NCBI GenBank assembly: GCA_902775555.1
Contig: CACYMQ010000003.1
Span: 62,001-126,000, forward strand
Direction of reading: 5' to 3'
DNA from: an uncultured Lachnospiraceae bacterium
GTDB taxonomy: Bacteria > Bacillota > Clostridia > Lachnospirales > Lachnospiraceae
Length of the DNA: 64,000 nt
Positions within the stretch are counted from its first letter, which is position 1, and each line of letters opens with the position of its first letter. The notes under the pieces were generated by a model. That model saw only the letters and a program-made list of their open reading frames with translations, made no database searches and was not told where the DNA came from. Shown one piece after another: positions 54,514 through 63,105 of this stretch. The position numbers and the translations under genes are program-made.

Positions 54514-56460
54514 ATGAAAAACCGAAAGCGGATACAACAAAAACAACATAAGAAAAACAGAGTCGGATCATGGCTCTTCCCTCTCCTTTTTATCCTGATC
54601 CTGGGCATGACAGCCTGCGGAAAGACTACGGAAGGTGACAGTGGAGCGGGGACGGCTGCAGAGGCTCCGGGAAGCGAAGGAACGGAAGGACATACCGGAT
54701 CTGCAGAACAGGAGACGGAACCGGTTCTTTCCCCAAAGGTGGTTCCCATAGACCGGGAACGACGATTCTACGATCTTACGGCGCTTCTTCCGGATCCGGA
54801 AGGCATGTACCTTACGGATTATATCATGGAGGATAAGGAACAGGTCCTGCTCTTATATACGATGTCGGAAACCGGGGCGGGGGAAAGCACATACGCCTCC
54901 GTTTATCGTATGTCCCTTGCGGATGGTACGGTCAGTCCCGTGATGGAAAAAAGGGAGCTGAAGATGCGGGCTGCCGAGGGCTGGTATCACGAATGCGCAT
55001 TTGTCCGGACAGATTCCATACAGTTCTTTGACCGGTTCGGGGCTGTGCTCTATGATCTGAAGAAGGATTCGGAACCGGTCCTTTTCTCGGATGAGAAGGA
55101 TTATTACTGTCAGGAGTTTACCACAGCCGGAAATCTGTATTATCTGGATCTTCAAAATGTACTGTACCGTGTTCTCCCCGGTGAGAAGGGGAAGAAGGAG
55201 AAACTGTGGACGCTCCCGACGGGCTATACAAGTCTTGTTTTAAATGAGATCGGTACGGACTACGTGGTATTTACGGCGGCCACGGCATGGAACAGCGGTA
55301 TGGGCCAGATCTTCTTCCGGCTCTCGCTTCCGGATGGGAAACTGGAAGAGACCTATACGGTTAACGCGGAAGATGGTGTGGAACTCCAGGCGGTGGGAGA
55401 CGGATATGTGGTCCGGAATATCCTGGATGATTATAAACCGAGTGCGCTTCAGGTCCGGAGCGGGGGAAAAGAGTATTCCCTGGCGTACACGGGTCAAAAT
55501 GATCTTATGAAGAAGCTGGCCTCAGGAGAGGCCTTCCTCGGTGCCGGGCAGTACAGGGCAAAAGACGGGTGGCTCCTCTTTGAGGCAAGATCGGACGGAG
55601 GGGATACGGACCAGCTGGTTTTGTGGAATTATGAATCCGCGGATCCGGTGGACTATACCGAACCGGCACATTCACCCTACCAGATGAAGGACGTGTCCGA
55701 GGAAGAGAACCGGAAGCTGAAGGAGGAGCTGGAGAAGGAGTTCGGGATCCTGATCTTCTACGGAGAGGATGCCTGGCTGGACTATGATACCTACATCGGA
55801 ATTCCGGAGGAGAATCCCATCACGATATATGGGACGCTGATGAATCTTCGGGACTGCTATCAGATGTATCCGAAGGGCTTCTTCGAACAGTTAAGGACCG
55901 AAGAGTCCCCCCTCAGGATTAATATCGTACAGAGTATTAAGGGAAACGGAGATGATCAGACGGTAATGGAAGCAAATGGTCTTCTGGCAGCTGATGAAAA
56001 GGGGGATGCCCTGATCCTTGCCACTGTCGGATATGGGGCGGAGAAAAGTGTGATCTTTCATGAGACAACCCATGCAGTCTATAATAAACTGATGGAGGAC
56101 GGCTTCCTTACGGAGTCTTCCCCTGAGTGGGATGCTCTGAATCCGCCGGGATTTTCCTATAGCAACAGCTATAATGAGAGTGATCTCCCGGATTCCGATT
56201 ACACTGCCGATGCCTGGCCGGATGGTCCGTATGATGAGGTGTATTTTGTGGGACCGTACAACAAGACCTTTGAGACGGAGGATATGGCCGACCTTTTTGC
56301 CTGCCTGATGGGATCGGAAGAAGCACCGGCGTACTACGTAAGCCCGCATATTCAGGCAAAATGTGCATTTTTCTTTGATCTGATGCGGAAGGGCTTTGAT
56401 ACCAAGGGGTGGCCGGCCAAAACCTCGTGGGAGCAGGCGCTTGAGAAGGCCGGAAAATGA
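54514..56460 (+). CDS. Lipoprotein with HExxH zinc-metalloprotease-type motif
   Basis: The 648-residue protein has a basic start, a hydrophobic signal and a lipobox (ILGMTACG, lipidated Cys35). A Gly/Glu/Thr linker and a long middle part rich in beta strands (like six-bladed propeller repeats: VYRMSLADGTVSPVME; VLYDLKKDSEPVLFSDE) follow. The C-terminal part has the zinc motif H516-E517-T-T-H520 (VIFHETTHAVYN) and a downstream acidic helix ETEDMADLFACLM that could give the third ligand. It is therefore a likely cell-surface metallopeptidase; I infer this from the motif only. It sits between pflB and pflA but after a terminator, so co-regulation with pfl is not assured. No family name is recognised. 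Confidence 0.75.
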   Translation: MKNRKRIQQKQHKKNRVGSWLFPLLFILILGMTACGKTTEGDSGAGTAAEAPGSEGTEGHTGSAEQETEPVLSPKVVPIDRERRFYDLTALLPDPEGMYLTDYIMEDKEQVLLLYTMSETGAGESTYASVYRMSLADGTVSPVMEKRELKMRAAEGWYHECAFVRTDSIQFFDRFGAVLYDLKKDSEPVLFSDEKDYYCQEFTTAGNLYYLDLQNVLYRVLPGEKGKKEKLWTLPTGYTSLVLNEIGTDYVVFTAATAWNSGMGQIFFRLSLPDGKLEETYTVNAEDGVELQAVGDGYVVRNILDDYKPSALQVRSGGKEYSLAYTGQNDLMKKLASGEAFLGAGQYRAKDGWLLFEARSDGGDTDQLVLWNYESADPVDYTEPAHSPYQMKDVSEEENRKLKEELEKEFGILIFYGEDAWLDYDTYIGIPEENPITIYGTLMNLRDCYQMYPKGFFEQLRTEESPLRINIVQSIKGNGDDQTVMEANGLLAADEKGDALILATVGYGAEKSVIFHETTHAVYNKLMEDGFLTESSPEWDALNPPGFSYSNSYNESDLPDSDYTADAWPDGPYDEVYFVGPYNKTFETEDMADLFACLMGSEEAPAYYVSPHIQAKCAFFFDLMRKGFDTKGWPAKTSWEQALEKAGK

Positions 56461-56652
56461 TGCGCAGATGGCGCCGAGAACGATGTTACGGATGGTGCCT
56501 CGCGGATGAAAGCACGGGAAACGACACAGGTAACGTTCGGATATTGAACGATATACGGAGTATCCTGTACCGATTTCACTTGTGCCGGAAAGCGGACCTG
56601 GTGTATAGTATTGATAGATTTTTTGATCGTTTTATAAAAGGGAGAAAGTATT

Positions 56653-57393
56653 ATGGAAGAAAAGATCACGGGATTGGTTCATCAGACGGAGAGCTTCGGT
56701 GCGGTAGACGGGCCGGGGATCCGGTTTATAGTATTCATGCAGGGCTGCAGATATCGCTGCCGGTATTGCCACAACCCTGAGACCTGGGCACTGACCGGAG
56801 GAGAGGAGCGTACACCGGAGGACGTTCTGGAGCAGGCGCTCCGTTATAAATCCTACTGGAGACAGAACGGCGGGATCACGGTAAGCGGAGGTGAAGCACT
56901 TCTGCAGATGGAATTTGTGACCCGGCTGTTTGAACTTGCAAAAGAGAAGGGAGTCAATACCTGCCTGGATACATCGGGCGGACCCTATACGACAGAGGAG
57001 CCTTTCTTCTCCAAATTCGAGAAGCTGGCAGCAGTGACCGACCTGTTCCTGCTGGATATCAAGCAGATCGATGAGGAGAAGCATAAGAGTCTGACCGGTT
57101 TTACCAATCAGAATGTATTGCAGATGGCTCAGTACCTGTCGGATCATGACAGGCATATGTGGATCCGTCATGTCCTCGTGCCGGGGATCACCACGGATGA
57201 GGGAGATCTGCAGAAGCTGGCGGATTTTATTAAGACACTGAAGACCGTTGACCGGGTTGAGGTACTTCCGTACCACAGTCTCGGAGTTCCTAAATATGAG
57301 AAAATGGGAATCAAATATACGCTGGATGGTGTAACGGCACCTTCCGACGAGCAGATCGCAAGGGCGAAGGAGATCCTCGGTATTACGGTATAA
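56653..57393 (+). CDS. pflA: Pyruvate formate-lyase activating enzyme
   Basis: This radical SAM enzyme puts the glycyl radical on PflB G715. The 246 residues contain the cluster motif C32-x3-C36-x2-C39 (GCRYRCRYCHNPETW), the GGITVSGGEALLQ motif near residue 77 and VTDLFLLDIKQID. Start ATG 56653 behind AGGGAGAAAG. The gap of 192 bases to the lipoprotein holds no gene. It pairs by function with pflB 2.3 kb upstream. Confidence 0.96.
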   Translation: MEEKITGLVHQTESFGAVDGPGIRFIVFMQGCRYRCRYCHNPETWALTGGEERTPEDVLEQALRYKSYWRQNGGITVSGGEALLQMEFVTRLFELAKEKGVNTCLDTSGGPYTTEEPFFSKFEKLAAVTDLFLLDIKQIDEEKHKSLTGFTNQNVLQMAQYLSDHDRHMWIRHVLVPGITTDEGDLQKLADFIKTLKTVDRVEVLPYHSLGVPKYEKMGIKYTLDGVTAPSDEQIARAKEILGITV

Positions 57394-57411
57394 AGTCGGA
57401 AAGGACAGACT

Positions 57412-58275
57412 ATGTTTTCGCTGATCGTTCTGGTGGCAGTCTGGTACGCGCTGTGGGGCAAGAATAACCCAAATACATCCCGTGCCGTACAAGCACCTAA
57501 GAAAAAATCAAATATCGGAGGGATCATCGGATTTTTGATCGTGCTTTCCATTCTCGGATTCACCGGAAGGTCCATCGCAATTCTGTTGCTGGCCTTTGGT
57601 CTTCCGGCACTGTTGATCGGAAAGGTCATCTCGGCGGCTACAAGGAATGCAAAACGGGAGGAGAGCCCGGAGTACAGGAGTATTCCGGAGAACTTCAAGC
57701 TGACACAGACGGTTTCAAAGAGACGTAAGATCGTAAGTAAGTTCAATAAGGAGTATGAACTGAATCTTACGGATGAGCAGATCGAAAGGATCGTGGATGC
57801 ATCCTATTTCTCCTATAGCTGGGAACGGGAGATCTATGACATGTCCAAGAGTTATAATCATCCTGCGGAATGGTATCGTTCGGATACCATGTGGCTCAGG
57901 GCGTACCTGTCCGCATTTCCGATGATGAATATCACTTCGGACTTTGAAATGCAGAGGCGTGTAGTGGAGGATGCGTTCCGACAGATCTTCCGGGAACTGC
58001 CGCCCGGACAGTTTATGACGATCGACAGCGCGATCGAGGAAACGAACAAGACCTTCTTCACGCTCTTTGATGAAGCAACCTATATGATCGCCTTCCGTTA
58101 TATGCAGACCAAGGGGATGCAGCTGGAATTCCCCAATGCGGTACATCATATGGAGACGGAGGCAGAGCGGCTGATGCGTGAATATGATGAGAAGACGGGA
58201 GCCGGAGAGCCCTACGTAAGCGACAGCAGCGTGGGGAGTCCGGATCCGGATGACGGAAGAAGACGTGGATTCTGA
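57412..58275 (+). CDS. Membrane protein with cytoplasmic domain, unknown
   Basis: The 287-residue protein has a short N-terminal helix (MFSLIVLVAVWYALWG) and a second hydrophobic stretch (GGIIGFLIVLSILGFTGRSIAI…LLAFGLPALLIG, residues about 37-68). A soluble domain of about 200 residues rich in helices follows (SKFNKEYELNLTDEQIERIV; LTFEMQRRVVEDAF-like segments), and a disordered acidic tail. The ATG at 57412 follows GGAAAGGACAG, 19 bases after pflA, so it may be read with it. No family is recognised. Confidence 0.7.
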   Translation: MFSLIVLVAVWYALWGKNNPNTSRAVQAPKKKSNIGGIIGFLIVLSILGFTGRSIAILLLAFGLPALLIGKVISAATRNAKREESPEYRSIPENFKLTQTVSKRRKIVSKFNKEYELNLTDEQIERIVDASYFSYSWEREIYDMSKSYNHPAEWYRSDTMWLRAYLSAFPMMNITSDFEMQRRVVEDAFRQIFRELPPGQFMTIDSAIEETNKTFFTLFDEATYMIAFRYMQTKGMQLEFPNAVHHMETEAERLMREYDEKTGAGEPYVSDSSVGSPDPDDGRRRGF

Positions 58276-58304
58276 CGAAAGAAATCGTCAGAACCCGCGT
58301 TTTT
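58263..58304 (+). terminator. Rho-independent terminator overlapping the 57412 gene's stop
   Basis: ACGTGGATTCTGACGA pairs with TCGTCAGAACCCGCGT (two G-T or mismatch positions) around AAGAAA, then TTTT. The stop codon TGA lies inside the left arm. Confidence 0.85.
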
Positions 58305-58356
58305 GATTGCGATATCGGATCATTCAGGAAGGAACGACGGTGAAAGCATCCCTGGA

Positions 58357-58785
58357 TCAGGAATAGTAGGAGATCCTTCGGATGTGCCGTTCATCATTGG
58401 AGAAGGCCGTATCCAAAAAGGTATCTACGATCATCAGTGCCAGACCGGCGCCGATCACGCGGGCACCCATACAGAGCACATTTGCATTATTGTGTTCTCT
58501 CGTGGCCTTTGCCGAGAAGACATCATGGCAGAGAGCAGCGCGGATGCCGGCTTCTTTATTTGCGGCCATGGACATGCCGATGCCGGTACCGCAGATCAGG
58601 ATGCCGAGCTCGGCCTCACCTTTTTGTATCAGAGAGGTTACCTCTTTTGCGTAGACGGGATAATCGCAGGAACTGCTGTCGTGGCATCCTGCATCCGTTA
58701 CTTCAAACCCGCGGGCCTGAAGGTGTTTCATTACCTCAAGCTTCAGTTCATATCCTCCGTGGTCACAGCCGATTGCCAGTTTCAT
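58357..58785 (-). CDS. rpiB: Ribose-5-phosphate isomerase B
   Basis: The enzyme converts ribulose-5-phosphate to ribose-5-phosphate. The 142 residues start MKLAIGCDHGGYELK at 58785, with AAGGAGGATGC upstream; the frame is open to 58863 but only the later start has a ribosome site. The active-site cysteine lies in ILICGTGIGMSMAANK (near residue 66), followed by ALCHDVFSAKATREHNNANV. The upstream gene on the same strand is tsaC/sua5, matching the ywlC-ywlF neighbourhood of Bacillus but without ywlE. Confidence 0.96.
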   Translation of the reverse strand: MKLAIGCDHGGYELKLEVMKHLQARGFEVTDAGCHDSSSCDYPVYAKEVTSLIQKGEAELGILICGTGIGMSMAANKEAGIRAALCHDVFSAKATREHNNANVLCMGARVIGAGLALMIVDTFLDTAFSNDERHIRRISYYS

Positions 58786-58862
58786 TCTGCATCCTCCTTC
58801 TATTTCTTTGGAATAGTTATGATTTCCCGACATATACGATGCGCGGAGCCTTTCCTGCGGCA

Positions 58863-60014
58863 TCAGACGGGGATCACCCGGTGTCCGGCTGCCTTGATCA
58901 GCCGGTTCATGATAGCGGAGCCAAGGGCGTCACGCCGAAAGCTTTCTGTGTAGATCACTTCGCATCCCAGTGAATCACAGGTGCGAAGAGCAGCATATAG
59001 GTGCGCTGCGACAGTCTGCCCGTCATCCGTATTTCCAAGTATGATCCTGTGAAAATGCGGATCTTCCGTCAGAGCGGCATATGCCCCGGAATTCTCTCCG
59101 GTGGTCAGGACCGCTGTCACCTTTCCTGCTGCCAGCGCTTCCTTTGCAAGAACTATGATCCGTTCGGTCACGGCTTCCGTGACCTGTTCCGGATGCGCGA
59201 TATCCGAAACGATGGACAGGGTTCCGCGGGGAGCGTAATGCGTGTAACGCATGCCGGGGGCTTTCGGGTGCTGCATGGCCATGTCCGGCGCGGGGCCTGA
59301 AGACGGATTCTCTGTTTTTGTGAAGTCCGCAGGATGGTCCTTCCGGGAGGATTCCCGGTCCAGCTCCACCAGAGAAGGATCCAGCTCCACAGGACCTACG
59401 ACCGCGGACAGCATTTCTTTTGTGATGAAGCCGGGACGCAGGATCATCGGAACCGGGCCGGTCAGATCCACGATGGTGGATTCGATCCCGATCCCCACAG
59501 GACCTCCGTCCAGTATCATCTGTATTTCTCCGGACAGGTCCTCGGCGACATGCTCGGCTGTCGTAGGGGACGGGCGCCCGGAACGGTTGGCGCTGGGGGC
59601 GGCCACATATACGCCGGAGCGGCGGATCATTTCCATGGCTGCCGGGTGAGAGGGCATGCGGATGGCTACCGTCGGAAGCCCTCCGGTTGTTTCATCCGGA
59701 ACGATGGGTTTCTTATTCAGTATGATGGTCAGGGGGCCGGGCCAGAAGGCTTCCATCAGGATGACAGCGGTTTCGGGAACCTCTGCCGCCAGCTCCCGGA
59801 CGGCATTCTTATCAGCAATATGAACGATCAGAGGGTTGTCGGAGGGACGGCCCTTCGCAGCATAGATCCGTCGGGAAGCCGAGGGATCCAATGCGTCACC
59901 GCCCAAACCGTAGACAGTTTCCGTGGGGAAGGCTACCAGTCCGCCCTGCCGAAGGATCTTCGCAGCGGTGTCGATCGCCTCTGAATTGTTACAATTTTCT
60001 ATGATCGTTTCCAT
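58863..60014 (-). CDS. tsaC: Threonylcarbamoyl-AMP synthase (Sua5 type)
   Basis: The enzyme makes threonylcarbamoyl-AMP from threonine, bicarbonate and ATP for the t6A modification of tRNA. The 383-residue form is the long Sua5 type: a YrdC domain (residues 1-205; GGLVAFPTETVYGLGG, AAKGRPSDNPLIVH, VAAPSANRSGRPSPT) plus the C-terminal Sua5 domain (GMRYTHYAPRGTLSI near 275). An insert rich in Pro, Ser and Asp (about 220-265) links them. rpiB lies downstream on the same strand with a gap of 77 bases. Confidence 0.94.
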   Translation of the reverse strand: METIIENCNNSEAIDTAAKILRQGGLVAFPTETVYGLGGDALDPSASRRIYAAKGRPSDNPLIVHIADKNAVRELAAEVPETAVILMEAFWPGPLTIILNKKPIVPDETTGGLPTVAIRMPSHPAAMEMIRRSGVYVAAPSANRSGRPSPTTAEHVAEDLSGEIQMILDGGPVGIGIESTIVDLTGPVPMILRPGFITKEMLSAVVGPVELDPSLVELDRESSRKDHPADFTKTENPSSGPAPDMAMQHPKAPGMRYTHYAPRGTLSIVSDIAHPEQVTEAVTERIIVLAKEALAAGKVTAVLTTGENSGAYAALTEDPHFHRIILGNTDDGQTVAAHLYAALRTCDSLGCEVIYTESFRRDALGSAIMNRLIKAAGHRVIPV

Positions 60015-60237
60015 GATCTGAGTCAGTTCTTTCTATAGATTATGTTTTGTTCCTATAAAGATATAACATTTTCACGGAGTTCTGACAAGGGCAGATGAAG
60101 AAAAATGTGTTTTCTCTATGGAAATGATTGACATTTCCGGGAGCTTTTCTTACTATAAAAATGCAGGCTTTCTGCGGATGGAAGAGAGGAATAAAGGAAA
60201 AAGATCAGGATTACATAAATATTTGATCAGAAAGGTG

Positions 60238-60266
60238 TTGACATATTTGTTACGAGTTGTTATAAT
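60238..60266 (+). promoter_or_regulatory. Consensus sigma-A promoter of the NlpC/P60 gene
   Basis: TTGACA at 60238-60243, 17 bases, TATAAT at 60261-60266: both boxes match the consensus exactly. About 95 bases of leader separate it from the start codon. Confidence 0.9.
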
Positions 60267-60271
60267 CAACC

Positions 60272-60288
60272 TGTAACAAAATTGTAAC
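60272..60288 (+). promoter_or_regulatory. Candidate WalR-binding box
   Basis: TGTAAC-AAAAT-TGTAAC fits the WalR consensus TGTWAH-N5-TGTWAH in full. A second pair, TGTTAC-GAGT-TGTTAT (60249-60264, spacing one base short), overlaps the promoter spacer. WalRK regulates cell-wall hydrolases, which matches the product of this gene. No walR or walK gene lies in the window. Confidence 0.6.
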
Positions 60289-60366
60289 AAATAAGGCAAT
60301 AAATTTAAAGATTGCTTAATAAATACCACGAAATGTTGTGTTATGTTAATCATTAGGAGGCAAATC

Positions 60367-61827
60367 ATGTATAAGCGCTCTAAGAAAATCCTTGTAACAG
60401 GACTGACAACAGCACTTTTACTTACATCTATGGCAATCCCTGCTGCAGCAGCAGAGGATTTCGGCGGCATCAGTATTTCTGCAAGGGTTGAAGAGTATAT
60501 CGCAGAATCCAAATCCGAGGATCCGGTAACCGAGCTGGTCGGAACCGCAGCTCCCATGACACCGGCTGTTACTACCGAGAAGGCACTTGCAGCTTCCAAT
60601 AAGGGAGTCGTTGCATCGAAGGTAGCTGCCGAGGAGACACCGAAGCAGGAGGAAGTTAAGGAAGCAGAGGAGACGAAGGAAGAAGTAGTTGAAGCTCCGG
60701 TTAAGTATCCTCAGTTCAAGGATCGTGTCATCGTAACAGTTGATGACGGTGTCCTGAATATCCGTGAATCCGCATCACCGGATGCAGAGATCGTCGGAAC
60801 CATCGATCGTGCAGGTATCGCACTGGTTGAGGAGAAGGGTGACGGCTGGACCAAGATCGGATCCGGTAACTGCGAAGGCTATGTAAAGAATGATTTCATC
60901 AAGTTCGGCGATGAGGCAGGTGCATGGGCCGAGGAGAACGGAATCCCCAAGTATATCAAGGTACAGGGCTCCGGACTTCGTGTTCGTAAGGAAGCAAGTA
61001 CCGACAGTGACATCCTGGATGCAGTATATGAGAATGAGACCTATTCCGTACTGGGTGAAGAGGATGACTGGGTTGAGATCGAAATGTATGACGGAACCGT
61101 TGGTTTCGTAAATACCGATTATGTTGAGGTTCGCTTCGAAACTCCGAGAGCAAAGACCATGGAGGAGATCGAAGAGATGCGCAGGGCAGAGGAAGAGGAT
61201 GCCCGCCGCGAGAAGGAACGTCAGGAAGCTGAGGCGAAGGCAGCAGCAGAGGAAGCTGAGAGAAAGGCTGCCGAGGCTGAAAGAAGTGCTTCAACAAATA
61301 CCGAAAAGGAAGAAGAGGAATCCAACTCCTCAAATGCTTCCGAATCTTCCGGATCTTCCGCAGCAGAGCGTTCAGCAGAGCGTATCGAGCGGACAGAGGA
61401 GATAAAGAAGGAAAATGAGAAGTCCATCGAAGCAAGCAAGGAAGAATCCACTCCGGTAGTGGCAAGCACACATGCAGAGCTTCGTGCAGACATGATCGCA
61501 TATGCAAAGCAGTTCCTTGGTAACCCGTATGTATACGGCGGAACTTCTCTTACAAATGGTACCGACTGCTCCGGATTCACAATGAGGATCTATGAGCACT
61601 TCGGATACAAGATCCCGCGTGCCGGCGGACAGAGAACATTTGGTAAGCTGATCTCCGTATCGGAGGCACAGCCCGGTGATCTGGTCTTCTATGACGGACA
61701 CGTAACCATGTACATCGGTGGTGGAAAGGTTATCCACGCCAGCAGCGAGCGGACGGGAATCATTATCTCATCCCTGTCCTATAGCGGAACACCGCTGTTC
61801 GCAAGAAACATTATCGACGCCTATTAA
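60367..61827 (+). CDS. Secreted NlpC/P60 peptidoglycan endopeptidase with two SH3 domains
   Basis: This cell-wall hydrolase is likely to cut D-Glu to diamino-acid links in stem peptides. The 486 residues run: signal peptide (KRSKKILVTGLTTALLLTSM, cleavage after AAAA), a spacer rich in Glu and Thr, two SH3-type domains (VDDGVLNIRESASPDAEIVG and VQGSGLRVRKEASTDSDILD), a charged coiled coil (about 255-365) and the catalytic domain with C401 (GTDCSGF), H445 (YDGHVTMYIG) and H457 (VIHAS). ATG 60367 has TAGGAGG upstream. The gene has a consensus promoter and a WalR-type box, as in lytE or cwlO types. Codon use is close to that of highly expressed genes. Confidence 0.93.
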   Translation: MYKRSKKILVTGLTTALLLTSMAIPAAAAEDFGGISISARVEEYIAESKSEDPVTELVGTAAPMTPAVTTEKALAASNKGVVASKVAAEETPKQEEVKEAEETKEEVVEAPVKYPQFKDRVIVTVDDGVLNIRESASPDAEIVGTIDRAGIALVEEKGDGWTKIGSGNCEGYVKNDFIKFGDEAGAWAEENGIPKYIKVQGSGLRVRKEASTDSDILDAVYENETYSVLGEEDDWVEIEMYDGTVGFVNTDYVEVRFETPRAKTMEEIEEMRRAEEEDARREKERQEAEAKAAAEEAERKAAEAERSASTNTEKEEEESNSSNASESSGSSAAERSAERIERTEEIKKENEKSIEASKEESTPVVASTHAELRADMIAYAKQFLGNPYVYGGTSLTNGTDCSGFTMRIYEHFGYKIPRAGGQRTFGKLISVSEAQPGDLVFYDGHVTMYIGGGKVIHASSERTGIIISSLSYSGTPLFARNIIDAY

Positions 61828-61929
61828 TCTTTGAATTTCTCATAATCACCTCCCGGAAGCCGTCTGCAAGCAAAGTGCAGGCGGTTTCCTTGCGTAAAGC
61901 CGAAGTATACGGCCGTAGGAATATGAGGC

Positions 61930-62104
61930 TGTGGAAAAGTGGGGCTGTGGAAACTGTCTGACAGTTCATAAATTATGTTACTGGGCAGATTGCACAACAA
62001 ATCCATGTTCGGTTGACTGTAATTTGTAGCAAGATGTAAACCGGGCTGTTGATAACTCACCTTCAAAAAAAGACAGATTTACGTTATTCACAAAGTTATC
62101 CACA
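61930..62104. promoter_or_regulatory. Cluster of DnaA-box-like 9-mers
   Basis: Five DnaA-box-like 9-mers lie in 175 bases: TGTGGAAAA (61930-61938), TGTGGAAAC (61946-61954), TGTTGATAA (62047-62055), TTATTCACA (62084-62092) and TTATCCACA (62096-62104). The last is the perfect consensus, the fourth fits TTATNCACA and the others are 7-8 of 9. The gap of 568 bases between the NlpC/P60 gene and hpf contains no gene that I can support. The role could be DnaA titration, regulation of hpf or a second part of the origin. Confidence 0.55.
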
Positions 62105-62277
62105 TTGTCAACATGGATTATGGATTTACATAACACATTTTCAAGGGGATCCGCCGGCAGGATAAAGTTTGTCAGAAGTCACTTTTTTTCGGAAATCCGG
62201 GAAAAAGGATTGACGGATTTTTGGCTTTCCCAAGGCAGATCCCCTGAAATTGTCAGACAGAAAATCTCCCGTTTTTG

Positions 62278-62306
62278 TTGATAGACCCCACGTTCTATGA
62301 TATAAT
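62278..62306 (+). promoter_or_regulatory. Sigma-A promoter of hpf
   Basis: TTGATA at 62278-62283, 17 bases, TATAAT at 62301-62306. It lies 90 bases before the hpf start. Confidence 0.8.
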
Positions 62307-62395
62307 CTTTGTATCGGCGGGAGTATGATACGGGGGAAGAAGTATGCTCCTCCTGTTGATCTGTCGAATTATCCAGAGGAGAAGGAGTGAACGCC

Positions 62396-62923
62396 ATGAA
62401 TTACATGATAAGTGGAAAGAACATTGATGTTACTGAAGGTTTAAAGCAGGCTGTATATGATAAATTAGGAAGGTTGGAGAAGTTCTTCAACGAAGATACA
62501 AATGCGCAGGTTACATTTTCCGTAGAAAAGGAACGTCAGAAGATCGAGGTTACGATCCCCATGAAGGGTCACATCATCCGCGCGGAGCAGGTAAGTGATG
62601 ATATGTATGTATCCATCGATATGGTAGTTGAGATCATAGAGCGTCAGGTAACCCGTTATAAAAAGAGGATCATTGATCAGGAGCAGGATGCAGCATTCTT
62701 CCAGAATCAGTTCCTTGAGGAAGAGGATGACATAGATGATGACATCAGCATCATCCGAAGCAAGCGTTTCGCTGTAAAGCCCATGTATCCGGAAGATGCA
62801 TGTGTGCAGATGGAACTCCTGGGCCACAGCTTCTATGTATTCCGCAACGCAGAGACAGATGAAGTAAATGTGGTATATAAGAGAAAAGGAAATACCTATG
62901 GTCTGATCGAGCCTGAATTCTAG
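62396..62923 (+). CDS. hpf: Ribosome hibernation-promoting factor, long form
   Basis: The protein pairs 70S ribosomes into inactive 100S dimers in resting cells. The 175 residues have the N-terminal S30AE domain (MNYMISGKNIDVTEGLKQAV) and the C-terminal dimerisation domain of the long form (IIRSKRFAVKPMYPEDACVQ; LLGHSFYVFRNAETDEVNVV). ATG 62396 follows AAGGAG; an earlier GTG at 62387 is too near the ribosome site. hpf followed by secA is a conserved Firmicute order. Confidence 0.95.
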   Translation: MNYMISGKNIDVTEGLKQAVYDKLGRLEKFFNEDTNAQVTFSVEKERQKIEVTIPMKGHIIRAEQVSDDMYVSIDMVVEIIERQVTRYKKRIIDQEQDAAFFQNQFLEEEDDIDDDISIIRSKRFAVKPMYPEDACVQMELLGHSFYVFRNAETDEVNVVYKRKGNTYGLIEPEF

Positions 62924-62941
62924 AGCTCGGACCGTAAGAGG

Positions 62942-62972
62942 AAGCCGGTTTTTTTACCGGCTTTTTCTTTTT
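62942..62972 (+). terminator. Rho-independent terminator after hpf
   Basis: AAGCCGG pairs with CCGGCTT around a T-rich loop, followed by TTTTCTTTTT. Confidence 0.93.
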
Positions 62973-63105
62973 GTCATTTCAGGCATTTTCCATTGATTTT
63001 CCGTTGATCGAAACAAGTGCTTGCCTTGCAACCTGATAAATGATATAGTATTTAGGTTAAGTTGGAAATATTTGCATAAATATAGAAGAATTACGGAGGA
63101 CACAT

